From Flavobacterium limicola (GTDB lineage Bacteria; Bacteroidota; Bacteroidia; Flavobacteriales; Flavobacteriaceae): DNA of 64,000 bases. Shown in pieces: positions 54,608 through 63,567 of this stretch (position 1 is the stretch's first letter; each line of letters starts with the position of its first letter). Both the position numbers and the translations under genes were made by a program. The notes under the pieces were generated by a model. The model was given only the letters and a program-made list of their open reading frames with translations. It did no database searches and was not told the origin of the DNA. Location of the stretch: positions 124,001 to 188,000 of the forward strand of contig NZ_RBXA01000003.1 of assembly GCF_003634755.1 (NCBI RefSeq), written 5' to 3'.

Positions 54608-57600
54608 ACCAACAGTAAATCGAGCTTCCTCACCTGCACTTTTAAAATACGTCATTCTGGCTGTCAATGCATTCAACCCATTGAGCCAAACTCCGCCACC
54701 AAAAGATTGGTGCCATTTATCCGAAGTATCGTCTTTTTGCCAAACTCTACCGTAATCAAACCCACCTAAGATGCCGTAAGACATGGGTAAAATACTTCTT
54801 TTAATTTTTCCTAAATTCCAACGTAAGTCACTGCTTTGGTAAAAAGATTGGTTTCCTAAAAAGCGTTCGTTTCTAAAACCCCTCAAATCATAATCGCCTC
54901 CTAAAGTAGCGCCTTGGTAAAAATCAAAATTGCCATTTAGTAATACTTTTCCTTTCAAAATAGTTGCTAAAACTAATTTGCCGTTCGCATCAATTTTATG
55001 ATTGAAGTTGAGCTTACTTTCCAAAGTTGGAAAATTTCTTTTGGTGTTGTTCAAATTAACTTTCCAACTTGCTGCTATCGAAAATCCCATTCCAATGGAA
55101 GGAAATGATGGAATATCATAATTTTCAAAACTGTATTTTAATGTTGCTCCAGCAAATTGTTGGTTTTCAAAAACGGAAGGACTAATAGTTCCTGACATTG
55201 CTATAAAGCGATTCATAGTTTCTTCAATGGTGATGCTTTCAAAACTGGTTTGAAAATTGATTTCGCTGCCATAGAGCCCCACTTTTTTAATGGATGGTAA
55301 AACTTTTAGCATGCGTAAGCGCACGCGATTGAAGTCTTTTCCGAAAATTTCGTCATTATTAACAGTCTCATTTCCATACCCAAAATAATTAATAGTGAAA
55401 TTTGGACTTGTAAATTGACTTTTCAAATCTATATCCCATTTGCCAATTAATTTTGGAAAATGAGCATTATAGGCGAGTTCATAACCCTTTGTGGCAAAAA
55501 AGTAATTGGCCTTAAAAGTGTGTTTTTGTGTGTATGGATTTTGTTTAAAGTCATTGACAATATAACCACTTACAATTCCTAATTTGATACCGTCATCAGG
55601 ATTAAAACCAATATTTGGAAGTGCTGAAAAGAAATTATATTTTGGTTTTTTATAATCGTACAAACTCGTTTCATAGTCATCAGATAACAAAACTTTACTT
55701 TTAGAATCTAGATTATACGTATTGCTTTTTGATTTAAAATCATGGATTTTTATTTTTCTTCCGTTTTCAACTAGATACGAATCTTCGTTTTGTCCTCCAA
55801 TTAGCCGAATTTTTATTCCTGATTTTGACGAGCCATTTACTTCAAAAATGTCATCATCGTCTAACCCGTAAATCCATATTTTTTTTGTTTTTTTAGCGGT
55901 GAAATTTTTAGTGTATTGCAATTCGTCTGTTCCCTTTTTTACACGATACACTTGGATCTCAAGTTTATTTTTTTCTTTGTTCTGAATTATGAATTTGTCT
56001 TTTTTATCTGTTCCAACAATCAAAACAGTATGTTGCAATACTGAATAATATATTGAAGCAGATTGATGCAATTTATTTCTTCTCAGTTTGAGTTTACGCT
56101 TTATGTCTTTGATTGTCTCGTCTTGAACTTCATTTGGCAAATTTGTAAAAGCGCCATCAATATCTGCATCTGATAAGTTTTCCTGAATATATTTTGCTTG
56201 TCTGGTCCACTCATTTTCATCTGCATTTTTTATAAAGGCAAGATCTAACGGGTATGGTTCACGGTTCATCAATTTTACATTTGACATTTTCTCATTAAAA
56301 GGTTTCATGTGTCGTAATGCAACGTTTTTCATTAAAACAAACAGCAAAGCACCGTCATACTTTGTAAATGCTTGATCTCGGTCACGCGGAATGGGTTTGT
56401 AAATAATTTTATTTCCTTCGTGATATTCGCCCCAGCGCCATTGATCTTCATGTCTATCCCAATCTCCTATGAGCATGTCAAACAATCTAGCTTTGATGTA
56501 AGCACTTTCATCAACAGAATATTTTTCGTCCTTGTGAAGATTCTTCATTACATCTTCCGTGCTGATAATGGCTATAGGATTGCCAAAACTATTAACGCCA
56601 ATTTGGCTGTCAGTTGGTCGTTCTTCAACAAGGTACAATTCGTCACCAAAATTAGCATTGAAATTTTTCAACGCTTTGTGTTTTGGAATATAATATAGTT
56701 TCGGGTTAGTATGCGCCACACCAATTTTTGCAGCTAAATTACCCACAGCAAAAGGAGTGTAAGGATGCGCGGTTGTATAAAAATCAGATAATAAATCGTC
56801 AGCATACGTGTTCTCAAATTCGTCTTGAATATATTGGTTCTTGAATGCCACTGCTTGCAGGAAACGCGTGGTACTTTTTTTCATGGCACGCATCACATAT
56901 TCCTTGCCGTTTTTATCCATGAGTTGTAATGAATTTGACTGATGGCCACCACCGGAACGTTTTGGTTGCAGTCCGCCAAAAAGGGTGTCAATAGTAATTG
57001 TTGCTGCGGCTATTGGCAGGCTGTAATATTTTCGGTAATGGTTCCCAAAGAAGAATCTGTAAAATCCTGATTTCTTGGTTTGTTTGTTCGTATAAATGCT
57101 TGAAGTAGTCGTTTTTGGAAATGTAGCAGGAAAAATTTTGGTGTTATAATCGTCTTTTTCATCCAAGACCAATTGCTCGTAGATAAGTTTTTCTTTGTTA
57201 TCTTCCTTACCAAAAAAAGAAACTTTTGCGGCTCCATTTTCATAAACAGCTAGCGTTGCATATCCATTTCGACCATAAGAAAAATCATTAGGAAAAATTG
57301 CTTTTGCAGCTTCTGATTTGGAACCCGCGCCACTTATAATTTGTTTGATATTGTCTTTTTCAATGTATTGCAAATTGTGGTCATGACCTGAAACTACAAT
57401 AACATTATCCTGATTTTGTAATAGTGTTTTTACTCTTTTTATAAAAAGGGTGTATTGTTTGTTTTGAATGTCTTGCGGACTTACGCCGGAGGTTTTTCGT
57501 AAAAAATTAGCAACAGAACCTAAAACCGGAAGTGGAATTTTTTGTTCCAATGGGAACAGTTGTTTCTCTACTGAAAATTGTCCTCCATGAGATCCATTAC

Positions 57601-58324
57601 TCATCAATGGATGATGCAGCGCTAGAACGACTGTTTTTTCTTGATTTTTAATTAGAAGATTTTCAAACTCGATAAAAAATGCTTCCCGGGTTTTTATTGT
57701 GCAATCATCGTTTATAGTTGGACTGTTATCCCAATCTTCCAGAAACCATTGGCTGTCAATAGTGATTAAAACCAGATTTTTATTTATTTCTAAATCATCA
57801 ATACCACAGCTTTTTCTGGGAAGGAATGACTTTTTATCGTTGAGGTATTCAGTTACAAATTTAGCCTGTCGTTCTAATCCTTTAATTCCGCTGTACCAGT
57901 CATGATTTCCGGGAATGAAAATAGTTTGCCCTTTAAAATTTTTAGATAATTTTAGTTGATTTGTCAGTTTACTTTCGGCAATAATTCGTTCGTTCGTAAG
58001 TTCAGTATTGGGTAATCCTTTTGGATAAATATTATCTCCAAGAAATAAAAGAGTCGTATTTTCTGTTGCTTTTTTTAATCGTTCTTCCAATAAATGTAGT
58101 GTTTGCTGCGCTTTTTTTTCATTGGCATTACCTGCATCACCAATTAAATAAAAGGTATGAGCAATTTTAGAACTGTCTGTTGCGTTTTTTGTAACCGGAT
58201 TTTTGATGTTTTTTCCAAATTGTGCATGATGAGTTGCACATGATTGAAAAATAAGTCCCGTAAACAATAATACAAAACCTGCTTTATTGAAAGTAATAAA
58301 ACAATTATCCGAAAATAATTTCAT
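54590..58324 (-). CDS. Lipoprotein fusing calcineurin-like phosphoesterase, kinase-like domain and outer-membrane barrel
   Basis: This 1244-residue protein has a lipoprotein signal (LIFQSCATHH, Cys29), a calcineurin-type phosphoesterase (about 55-390) with FYLIGDAGN (Asp63), LFLGDNIYP, IPGNHDWY, ALHHPLMS and SGHDHNLQY, then a middle region (about 460-660) that looks kinase-like: EYVMRAMKKS, YLVEERP hinge, IGDWDRHEDQWRW (619-630) and PIPRDRDQAF (644-653). The C-terminal part (about 930-1244) is a beta-barrel of the BamA/surface-antigen type, ending in GLGFGF. It would be anchored in the outer membrane. It is divergent from the HD/PycTM gene by 19 bp. The fold assignment of the middle part is inference. 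Confidence 0.72.
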   Translation of the reverse strand: MKLFSDNCFITFNKAGFVLLFTGLIFQSCATHHAQFGKNIKNPVTKNATDSSKIAHTFYLIGDAGNANEKKAQQTLHLLEERLKKATENTTLLFLGDNIYPKGLPNTELTNERIIAESKLTNQLKLSKNFKGQTIFIPGNHDWYSGIKGLERQAKFVTEYLNDKKSFLPRKSCGIDDLEINKNLVLITIDSQWFLEDWDNSPTINDDCTIKTREAFFIEFENLLIKNQEKTVVLALHHPLMSNGSHGGQFSVEKQLFPLEQKIPLPVLGSVANFLRKTSGVSPQDIQNKQYTLFIKRVKTLLQNQDNVIVVSGHDHNLQYIEKDNIKQIISGAGSKSEAAKAIFPNDFSYGRNGYATLAVYENGAAKVSFFGKEDNKEKLIYEQLVLDEKDDYNTKIFPATFPKTTTSSIYTNKQTKKSGFYRFFFGNHYRKYYSLPIAAATITIDTLFGGLQPKRSGGGHQSNSLQLMDKNGKEYVMRAMKKSTTRFLQAVAFKNQYIQDEFENTYADDLLSDFYTTAHPYTPFAVGNLAAKIGVAHTNPKLYYIPKHKALKNFNANFGDELYLVEERPTDSQIGVNSFGNPIAIISTEDVMKNLHKDEKYSVDESAYIKARLFDMLIGDWDRHEDQWRWGEYHEGNKIIYKPIPRDRDQAFTKYDGALLFVLMKNVALRHMKPFNEKMSNVKLMNREPYPLDLAFIKNADENEWTRQAKYIQENLSDADIDGAFTNLPNEVQDETIKDIKRKLKLRRNKLHQSASIYYSVLQHTVLIVGTDKKDKFIIQNKEKNKLEIQVYRVKKGTDELQYTKNFTAKKTKKIWIYGLDDDDIFEVNGSSKSGIKIRLIGGQNEDSYLVENGRKIKIHDFKSKSNTYNLDSKSKVLLSDDYETSLYDYKKPKYNFFSALPNIGFNPDDGIKLGIVSGYIVNDFKQNPYTQKHTFKANYFFATKGYELAYNAHFPKLIGKWDIDLKSQFTSPNFTINYFGYGNETVNNDEIFGKDFNRVRLRMLKVLPSIKKVGLYGSEINFQTSFESITIEETMNRFIAMSGTISPSVFENQQFAGATLKYSFENYDIPSFPSIGMGFSIAASWKVNLNNTKRNFPTLESKLNFNHKIDANGKLVLATILKGKVLLNGNFDFYQGATLGGDYDLRGFRNERFLGNQSFYQSSDLRWNLGKIKRSILPMSYGILGGFDYGRVWQKDDTSDKWHQSFGGGVWLNGLNALTARMTYFKSAGEEARFTVGLGFGF

Positions 58325-58343
58325 AATTTAGTAGTATAAAAAT

Positions 58344-59534
58344 ATGTCCATGAATCTAATAGAACAGGCCAAAGATTTTGTTGATAAATTGTTCAAAGAT
58401 AAACTTTCTTCCTCATATACCTATCATAATCTAAATCACACAATTGATGTTGTTGCGGCGGTCAATATACTCGTTGATGCTGAAAATATAGACCCTTCCG
58501 ATAAAGAGATTTTGCTCCTTGCAGCATGGTTTCACGATACGGGATACATTAAGGGGTGTGATAATCATGAAGAGTCTAGTGTAGTAATTGTAACTGATTT
58601 TTTAAAAGAGAAAGGAAAATCAGCGACTTACATTGATAAAGTGGCTGCTTTAATTCGTGCAACAACCTATGGATATGTGCCAAAAACACTTGTTGAAAAA
58701 ATAATCAGGGATGCGGATCATTACCATCTCTCCAGTGATGAATATACAGTAACCTGCAATGCTTTGCGATTAGAATGGCAAAGCATGAGTGAAAAGACGT
58801 ATTCCGATGCCGATTGGGTTATTGAAAATTTAGATTTTTTAACACATAAACATCACTATTATACGGATTTTGCCTTGAAAATTTGGCAACCATTAAAGGA
58901 GAAAAATATAAAACGGCTACAGAAAAAAAGGAACAAAATGGAATTGAATAATAGTAAAGAATTTGATAAAGAATTAAAAAAACGAGAAAAGGAAGAAAAA
59001 CCAGATCGCGCGATTGATACTTTATTTAGGGTAACATTGAATAATCACACTACTTTGAGTGGTATTGCCGATAGTAAAGCTAATATATTACTGTCTGTAA
59101 ATGCCATAATTATTTCAATAGCACTTTCTACCTTAATTCCCAAATTAGACAGTCCAAGTAATTCTCATTTGATGATTCCTACTTTTATCATGTTAATGTC
59201 CAGTGTGATTACCATTATTTTTGCAATACTTTCTACACGACCAAAAGTGACCAAAGGTGTTTTTACCAGGCAAGATATCGAAGACCAAAAAGTGAATTTG
59301 CTTTTCTTTGGAAATTTCTATAAAATGCCTTTGAATGAGTATCAATGGGCAATGAACGAAATGATGACAGATAGAGGGTATTTGTATAATTCGATGATTA
59401 AAGATTTATATTTTTTGGGAGTCGTTCTCGAAAAAAAATACCGTTTATTGAGAGTCGCTTATAATTTTTTTATGATAGGAATTATTATATCCGTTGTTGC
59501 TTTTGTAATTGCCTTCAAACTAGTTAAACTTTAA
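58344..59534 (+). CDS. HD-domain phosphohydrolase fused to a PycTM (Pycsar effector-like) module
   Basis: This 396-residue protein has an N-terminal HD domain (about 1-190) with metal ligands in YHNLNHTIDVV, WFHDTGY (His64, Asp65) and IRDADHYHL (Asp123, Asp125), then a basic linker (KRLQKKRNKMEL and KKREKEEKPDRA), then a C-terminal part that matches the Pycsar-effector transmembrane family (DUF5706/PycTM): LSGIADSKANILLSVNAIII (about 239-258), with helices at about 248-266, 277-297 and 374-394. HD domains cleave phosphate or cyclic nucleotide bonds; PycTM domains form membrane effectors that respond to cyclic UMP or CMP. No cyclase is visible here. It is 19 bp from the divergent 54590-58324 gene and overlaps the convergent GAF gene by 4 bp. 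Confidence 0.75.
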   Translation: MSMNLIEQAKDFVDKLFKDKLSSSYTYHNLNHTIDVVAAVNILVDAENIDPSDKEILLLAAWFHDTGYIKGCDNHEESSVVIVTDFLKEKGKSATYIDKVAALIRATTYGYVPKTLVEKIIRDADHYHLSSDEYTVTCNALRLEWQSMSEKTYSDADWVIENLDFLTHKHHYYTDFALKIWQPLKEKNIKRLQKKRNKMELNNSKEFDKELKKREKEEKPDRAIDTLFRVTLNNHTTLSGIADSKANILLSVNAIIISIALSTLIPKLDSPSNSHLMIPTFIMLMSSVITIIFAILSTRPKVTKGVFTRQDIEDQKVNLLFFGNFYKMPLNEYQWAMNEMMTDRGYLYNSMIKDLYFLGVVLEKKYRLLRVAYNFFMIGIIISVVAFVIAFKLVKL

Positions 59535-61894
59535 TTTAATTCGTCCAATAAGTCCTGATAGGAATAGTTTTTTTCATTTTGCTCCGTATTTTTATTGCAG
59601 ACTTTTACCCGTATAGCTCTTAGACCTGAGACTCCTTGTAACTCTTCCACTTCAAATTGTTCAATTGCAGGTTCTAATATTTTTTTGAATTGTAAAAACT
59701 TGATGTAATTCAAATATTCGGTTTCTTCGTTATTGTGCGAATAAACAATCGTGATTTTTTCTTTTTCGGTAATTCGTTCTTTGGTTCCTTTGATATTGGC
59801 TTTGTCAATTCGCTTTTTCACCACTTCATAACGAGCATTGTACGTTCCATCCACATCAAAACGTTTTTCGTCCATTCTGAATCGGATGGAAATGGGCGAA
59901 CTAAAAACTAAAATCAATGAAGTTACATCGAGTTCATACGGTAAAGAATATTTCAATTGGTGGTGTTCCAATTCCATTTCGCATAAGGTTTGCAACTGCC
60001 ACAACCTCAAATTATGTAGATACATGGTATCAAAAGCTTTTGATGGAGCGATAGAAGATCCAATGTAGAGATTGTGTTCTACACCATCCGTTTTGAAACG
60101 TTCGTAATAATGAGGATAAATATTTTGTGCTTCGGCTTGTTTTTTATCAAGAATAGACGCTAATTTTTTATTGATAATCGACATCGCATTATCAAATTTC
60201 TTTCTCGAATGATAAAACATTCCTGATTTTTCATCCAGACTTTCAAAATAATTTTTTTCCAAAATTTCTCCGGCAGAATCCGTTTTGGTGTTTCTTAAAA
60301 TAGGATGGATTTCATTTTCAATATAAAGCTGAATTTGTTGTTCCGTATCTGCTTTCAAAGGGAATTCCAGTTGTTTGAGAAGAGATTGCAGTTCAAACTT
60401 TCGTTGTTCCAATAAAACTAAATTCGTCTTTGTTTTTTGATTGTCAAAAATTTGGATAAGCGCATTCAACTGGTTTTTTAAATCCTCCTTTACAGTTTCA
60501 TTTCGGTGATTGGACGAACCTTTAATATCAATTTGTCCATACAAAGGATAAACTTCTTTGAAAACAATTTCTTTAAAAATGTAATCTCGGGTCTGGGTTT
60601 GAAAATATTTCTGTGCCTCTTTACGAAATTTCCAATATACACTGGGGTGAATTGCCGTATATTCTCTTTGGATTATTGCCTCAATTTGGTTTTGCATATC
60701 CGTGTTGTATCGTTCCACCGTATCAATCAAATAAGGCAAAATCAAGTCCAACTTGCTGGCATTAATGCTGTTCAGTTCTCTCGGACTGGCCGAAACAAGC
60801 TCAACTACTCCTAAAAGCATTCCGTTTTTTATAATAGGGGCAAAAATACAACTGTGGATGTTTTGTCTTAATAAATGATTACCAAATATTTGGTTTCCGG
60901 GTTTGCGAGCAAATTTTTCTACATTAGAAATGGATATGGCTTTTTTGTTTTCTAGTAAATTTTCAAAAGAACAACCCAACAGCGCGTTTTTGCAAGGTAC
61001 TTCTTCTTCAGTTGAAAGAATAAAGCTGCTCAGGCTCTTGTCATTCAAAGTTGGTTTTACAAATTTATCTTCCTCTGCATTGTAAACAATTACGCCAACT
61101 CTTAAATCAGCTATTTTGAAAATAGAACGAAAAATGGATTCGAAATTTTCCTGTAGCGCTATTTGTTCTCTTTCCGGTTTCAAGAGATTACTTTTTAACT
61201 TGGAAATAGAACTTTCGGTGGTTGCATCAAACAGAATTGCAATTCCAAAACCTTTTAGAATCCAGCTCTCAACCGGAAATTTCTCTTTCCACAAATAAAG
61301 GTCGTGATAATTATCCATCAACAAATCGATGTCGTCTTGCGATAATTTTGGTGATTTATCAGTGGCAATTATTTCTAAAAAATCAGCATTGTACAAAATA
61401 CGGTACTGATTCATGATTCCTTTTTTGTTGGGAATATCGTAAAATAAAGGTTTGTTGAAATCAATTTTCTGACCATAAAATTCATTCAAAATTAGCGTGC
61501 AGCTCATCACGTAGAATTGATGTTCATCAAAGTCCCGAATCGCTATGTCAAATGAAACACCTGCTTCATTTACTATTTTTTTGAAGCGCTCCGTATAATT
61601 AAAAGTAAAATTCTGAAATGGAATTGTAACTGCTTTGATTTCATTGTTCGTTAAAGCGGTCGGGAATAAATCAGCTAATAAGTATTGAATTAAAGTTTCC
61701 TTTTCTTGGAGTAAATCCAAATTTTCAATCCCTGTTCTAAATTCGGGAAAAGGTTCAATTTCTTTGAGTAATGCTTTGGCATAGTTCGCTCGATAATCTA
61801 CATTGGTAATCGCAATTTCCTCCAAGGCTTCTATGAGCTTATGAAATGAAATCATGGTTTTGAACGGACTTTCTTTAAAAAAAATTTGAGCCAT
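59531..61894 (-). CDS. Large GAF-domain protein of unknown function
   Basis: This 787-residue cytoplasmic protein has no signal and no enzyme motif that I recognise. A GAF-like domain is visible at about 245-395 (FESIFRSIFKIADLRVGVIVYNAEEDKFV, HSCIFAPIIKNGMLLGVVELVS), flanked by long helical regions rich in Lys and Glu; the C-terminal part (about 560-780) is unrecognised. Similar proteins are common in Flavobacteriaceae with unknown function. GAF domains bind small ligands such as cyclic nucleotides. It converges on the HD/PycTM gene with a 4 bp overlap. The start at 61894 is the longest; MISFHK at codon 14 is an alternative. Confidence 0.7.
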   Translation of the reverse strand: MAQIFFKESPFKTMISFHKLIEALEEIAITNVDYRANYAKALLKEIEPFPEFRTGIENLDLLQEKETLIQYLLADLFPTALTNNEIKAVTIPFQNFTFNYTERFKKIVNEAGVSFDIAIRDFDEHQFYVMSCTLILNEFYGQKIDFNKPLFYDIPNKKGIMNQYRILYNADFLEIIATDKSPKLSQDDIDLLMDNYHDLYLWKEKFPVESWILKGFGIAILFDATTESSISKLKSNLLKPEREQIALQENFESIFRSIFKIADLRVGVIVYNAEEDKFVKPTLNDKSLSSFILSTEEEVPCKNALLGCSFENLLENKKAISISNVEKFARKPGNQIFGNHLLRQNIHSCIFAPIIKNGMLLGVVELVSASPRELNSINASKLDLILPYLIDTVERYNTDMQNQIEAIIQREYTAIHPSVYWKFRKEAQKYFQTQTRDYIFKEIVFKEVYPLYGQIDIKGSSNHRNETVKEDLKNQLNALIQIFDNQKTKTNLVLLEQRKFELQSLLKQLEFPLKADTEQQIQLYIENEIHPILRNTKTDSAGEILEKNYFESLDEKSGMFYHSRKKFDNAMSIINKKLASILDKKQAEAQNIYPHYYERFKTDGVEHNLYIGSSIAPSKAFDTMYLHNLRLWQLQTLCEMELEHHQLKYSLPYELDVTSLILVFSSPISIRFRMDEKRFDVDGTYNARYEVVKKRIDKANIKGTKERITEKEKITIVYSHNNEETEYLNYIKFLQFKKILEPAIEQFEVEELQGVSGLRAIRVKVCNKNTEQNEKNYSYQDLLDELN

Positions 61895-61971
61895 TTTCTT
61901 TTATTTTGGAGAAGCAAATTTACAAATAAACCAAATTTCAATGGTTGGTTTTTGCGTTTTTTTCGAAAAAA

Positions 61972-62001
61972 AATCTCCAACTACTTTCGTAATTGGAGAT
62001 T
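61972..62001 (-). terminator. Terminator of the nucleoid protein gene
   Basis: AATCTCCAA pairs with TTGGAGATT around a 12-base loop, with a T run on the minus strand after it. Confidence 0.75.
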
Positions 62002-62059
62002 GATATTTATGAGTAGCGTTTTTTTAACAGCGACTGAACACGGAACTAATTACTAGCTA

Positions 62060-63118
62060 CTAACTTTTCTCTTCTTTATTGAAATAAACTAAGTAATAAT
62101 ACATTTGTTTTTCCTCGTCCCAGCCTTTTTCCACATATTTTTCAGCACTTTCAGGGTTGATGAAATCCATTTTAATTTGGATATGTGTGTCTAAATTGAT
62201 CACGTTTTTGATGGATTTTCTAGCATCAGAAACGGCTGCATTCGCAATAGGAAAAGTAGTTACATCTTCAATGCTGTACTTTTCTCCTTTGTCCATTTTG
62301 TAGTTTTTAAACTCTGGAATAAGGTCTGGATTATCTAATACTTCATTTAAAAATTCTGTCTCTTCAAATTCATCGTTTTTGGCAAAATAATTTACCGAAC
62401 GGTTCATGAACATTACTTCTTCTTTCTTGTCTTCGGCTGGGAAAACAACATCTTTCGCAAAGTTCTGACAGAATTTAAGGTATTTTTTAGTTATAAAGTT
62501 CTCATCTTCAAAAGCATCCACAGATAAGAAATGCTCTAGCCAATATCTGGCATCATAACGGTTGCTGTCAACAGTTAGGATTTTGTATCCTTCTTCTTTT
62601 TTGTAATTAAAGATAATACAACCTTTGTCTAGCTTATTCAAACTTACACCTTGTTGTAAAATCATTTCTAAGTGCGTTGCTTTTTCTTCAAACTGCAAAA
62701 AATCTGCTTGAATCTCACTTTTGAAAATTCCTATAGCATCCACCACATTATTATCAATGCTCACGTTCGTTAAATACGTTACGTAAACTTCACCATTCTT
62801 GATGTGCGGATGGTTGGACTGCTCAAATAAGTGCGTAGTAATTTTTTTTGAAATTTCGTGAATCGTACTTGGATTATCAAAAACTTCCGTTGCAAATTTG
62901 AACATATCATTATAGTCCAAATCAATTTCATGGGCAAACTGAAAATAGTTTTCTTCTTTCTCTCTAAAAGGTTTAAAGAAAAATTCTTTCATCAAAGGTA
63001 CAATCTCATCATTCAGATTAAATGGTTGCTCCGATAAAAAAATCGCTTCGTTTCTACTTTTATTTCCCACTCTATGAATGGACAAATTTTCGATATGTGT
63101 GTTATATAAGTTGATCAT
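62060..63118 (-). CDS. Nucleoid-associated protein (NdpA/YejK-like)
   Basis: This protein resembles the 37-kDa nucleoid-associated family NdpA/YejK, which binds chromosomal DNA. The start MINLYNTHIENLSIHRVGN is the family pattern, and the rest has the alternating helix/strand character of the family (KTHLFEQSNHPHIKNGEVYV-like, LDKGCIIFNYKKEEGYKI). I start at 63118; 63136 would add six residues (MNLIKK) and cannot be excluded. A -7-like box (TATCTTTG, minus, 63150-63157) lies upstream. It ends before a good terminator. Confidence 0.82.
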   Translation of the reverse strand: MINLYNTHIENLSIHRVGNKSRNEAIFLSEQPFNLNDEIVPLMKEFFFKPFREKEENYFQFAHEIDLDYNDMFKFATEVFDNPSTIHEISKKITTHLFEQSNHPHIKNGEVYVTYLTNVSIDNNVVDAIGIFKSEIQADFLQFEEKATHLEMILQQGVSLNKLDKGCIIFNYKKEEGYKILTVDSNRYDARYWLEHFLSVDAFEDENFITKKYLKFCQNFAKDVVFPAEDKKEEVMFMNRSVNYFAKNDEFEETEFLNEVLDNPDLIPEFKNYKMDKGEKYSIEDVTTFPIANAAVSDARKSIKNVINLDTHIQIKMDFINPESAEKYVEKGWDEEKQMYYYLVYFNKEEKS

Positions 63119-63165
63119 TTTTTTTATAAGGTTCAAAGGAGCAAAGAGACAAAGATACTAAGGTT

Positions 63166-63525
63166 TTAAATTCGCTCTTTAATTTTTCGAGTGAATGAAC
63201 TTAACATTCTTTCTATTTCTCTGCTTTCTCCGTATATTTTGTTAAATTGAATTTCGTTGGTATATTTTAAATTGAATGATATTTCAAGTTGTGTTTGCAT
63301 TTCGAATAATGAAGCTATCGCAATATTCAAAAATTTCAAATAATCTTTGTTACCGTCTCTGCCATATCCTTCAGCAATATTACTTGGAATTGATATTGAA
63401 CTTCTCCTGATTTGCGAAGTCAAACCGTAAATTTCTTCTTTTGGAAATGAATTTGTTAACTGGTAGATATCCGTAACTAAAATCATAGATTTTTGCCAAA
63501 TTAATAAGTCTCTAAATGTACTCAT
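63166..63525 (-). CDS. Four-helix bundle protein (23S rRNA intervening-sequence protein family)
   Basis: This 119-residue protein has the family signature FRDLLIWQKSMILVTDIYQ, LTSQIRRSSISIPSNIAEGYGR and LFEMQTQLEIS. The family was first noted inside intervening sequences of 23S rRNA and later found as free genes; function is unknown. Here it is far from any rRNA, between the nucleoid protein gene and the pRiA4b ORF-3-like gene, so it looks like a solitary accessory gene. The low-complexity stretch CTTTGTCTCTTTG downstream is common in this phylum. Confidence 0.9.
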   Translation of the reverse strand: MSTFRDLLIWQKSMILVTDIYQLTNSFPKEEIYGLTSQIRRSSISIPSNIAEGYGRDGNKDYLKFLNIAIASLFEMQTQLEISFNLKYTNEIQFNKIYGESREIERMLSSFTRKIKERI

Positions 63526-63567
63526 ACCTCTTTATTTTAAAAGCCTTTGAATCTTTGTATCTGAAAA

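Noticed and set aside
58344..61894. A complete Pycsar or CBASS defence system
   Set aside because: No nucleotide cyclase is present in the window; only an effector-like module is seen.
63166..63525. A 23S rRNA gene fragment near the four-helix bundle gene
   Set aside because: No rRNA sequence is visible around it; the family also occurs as free genes.
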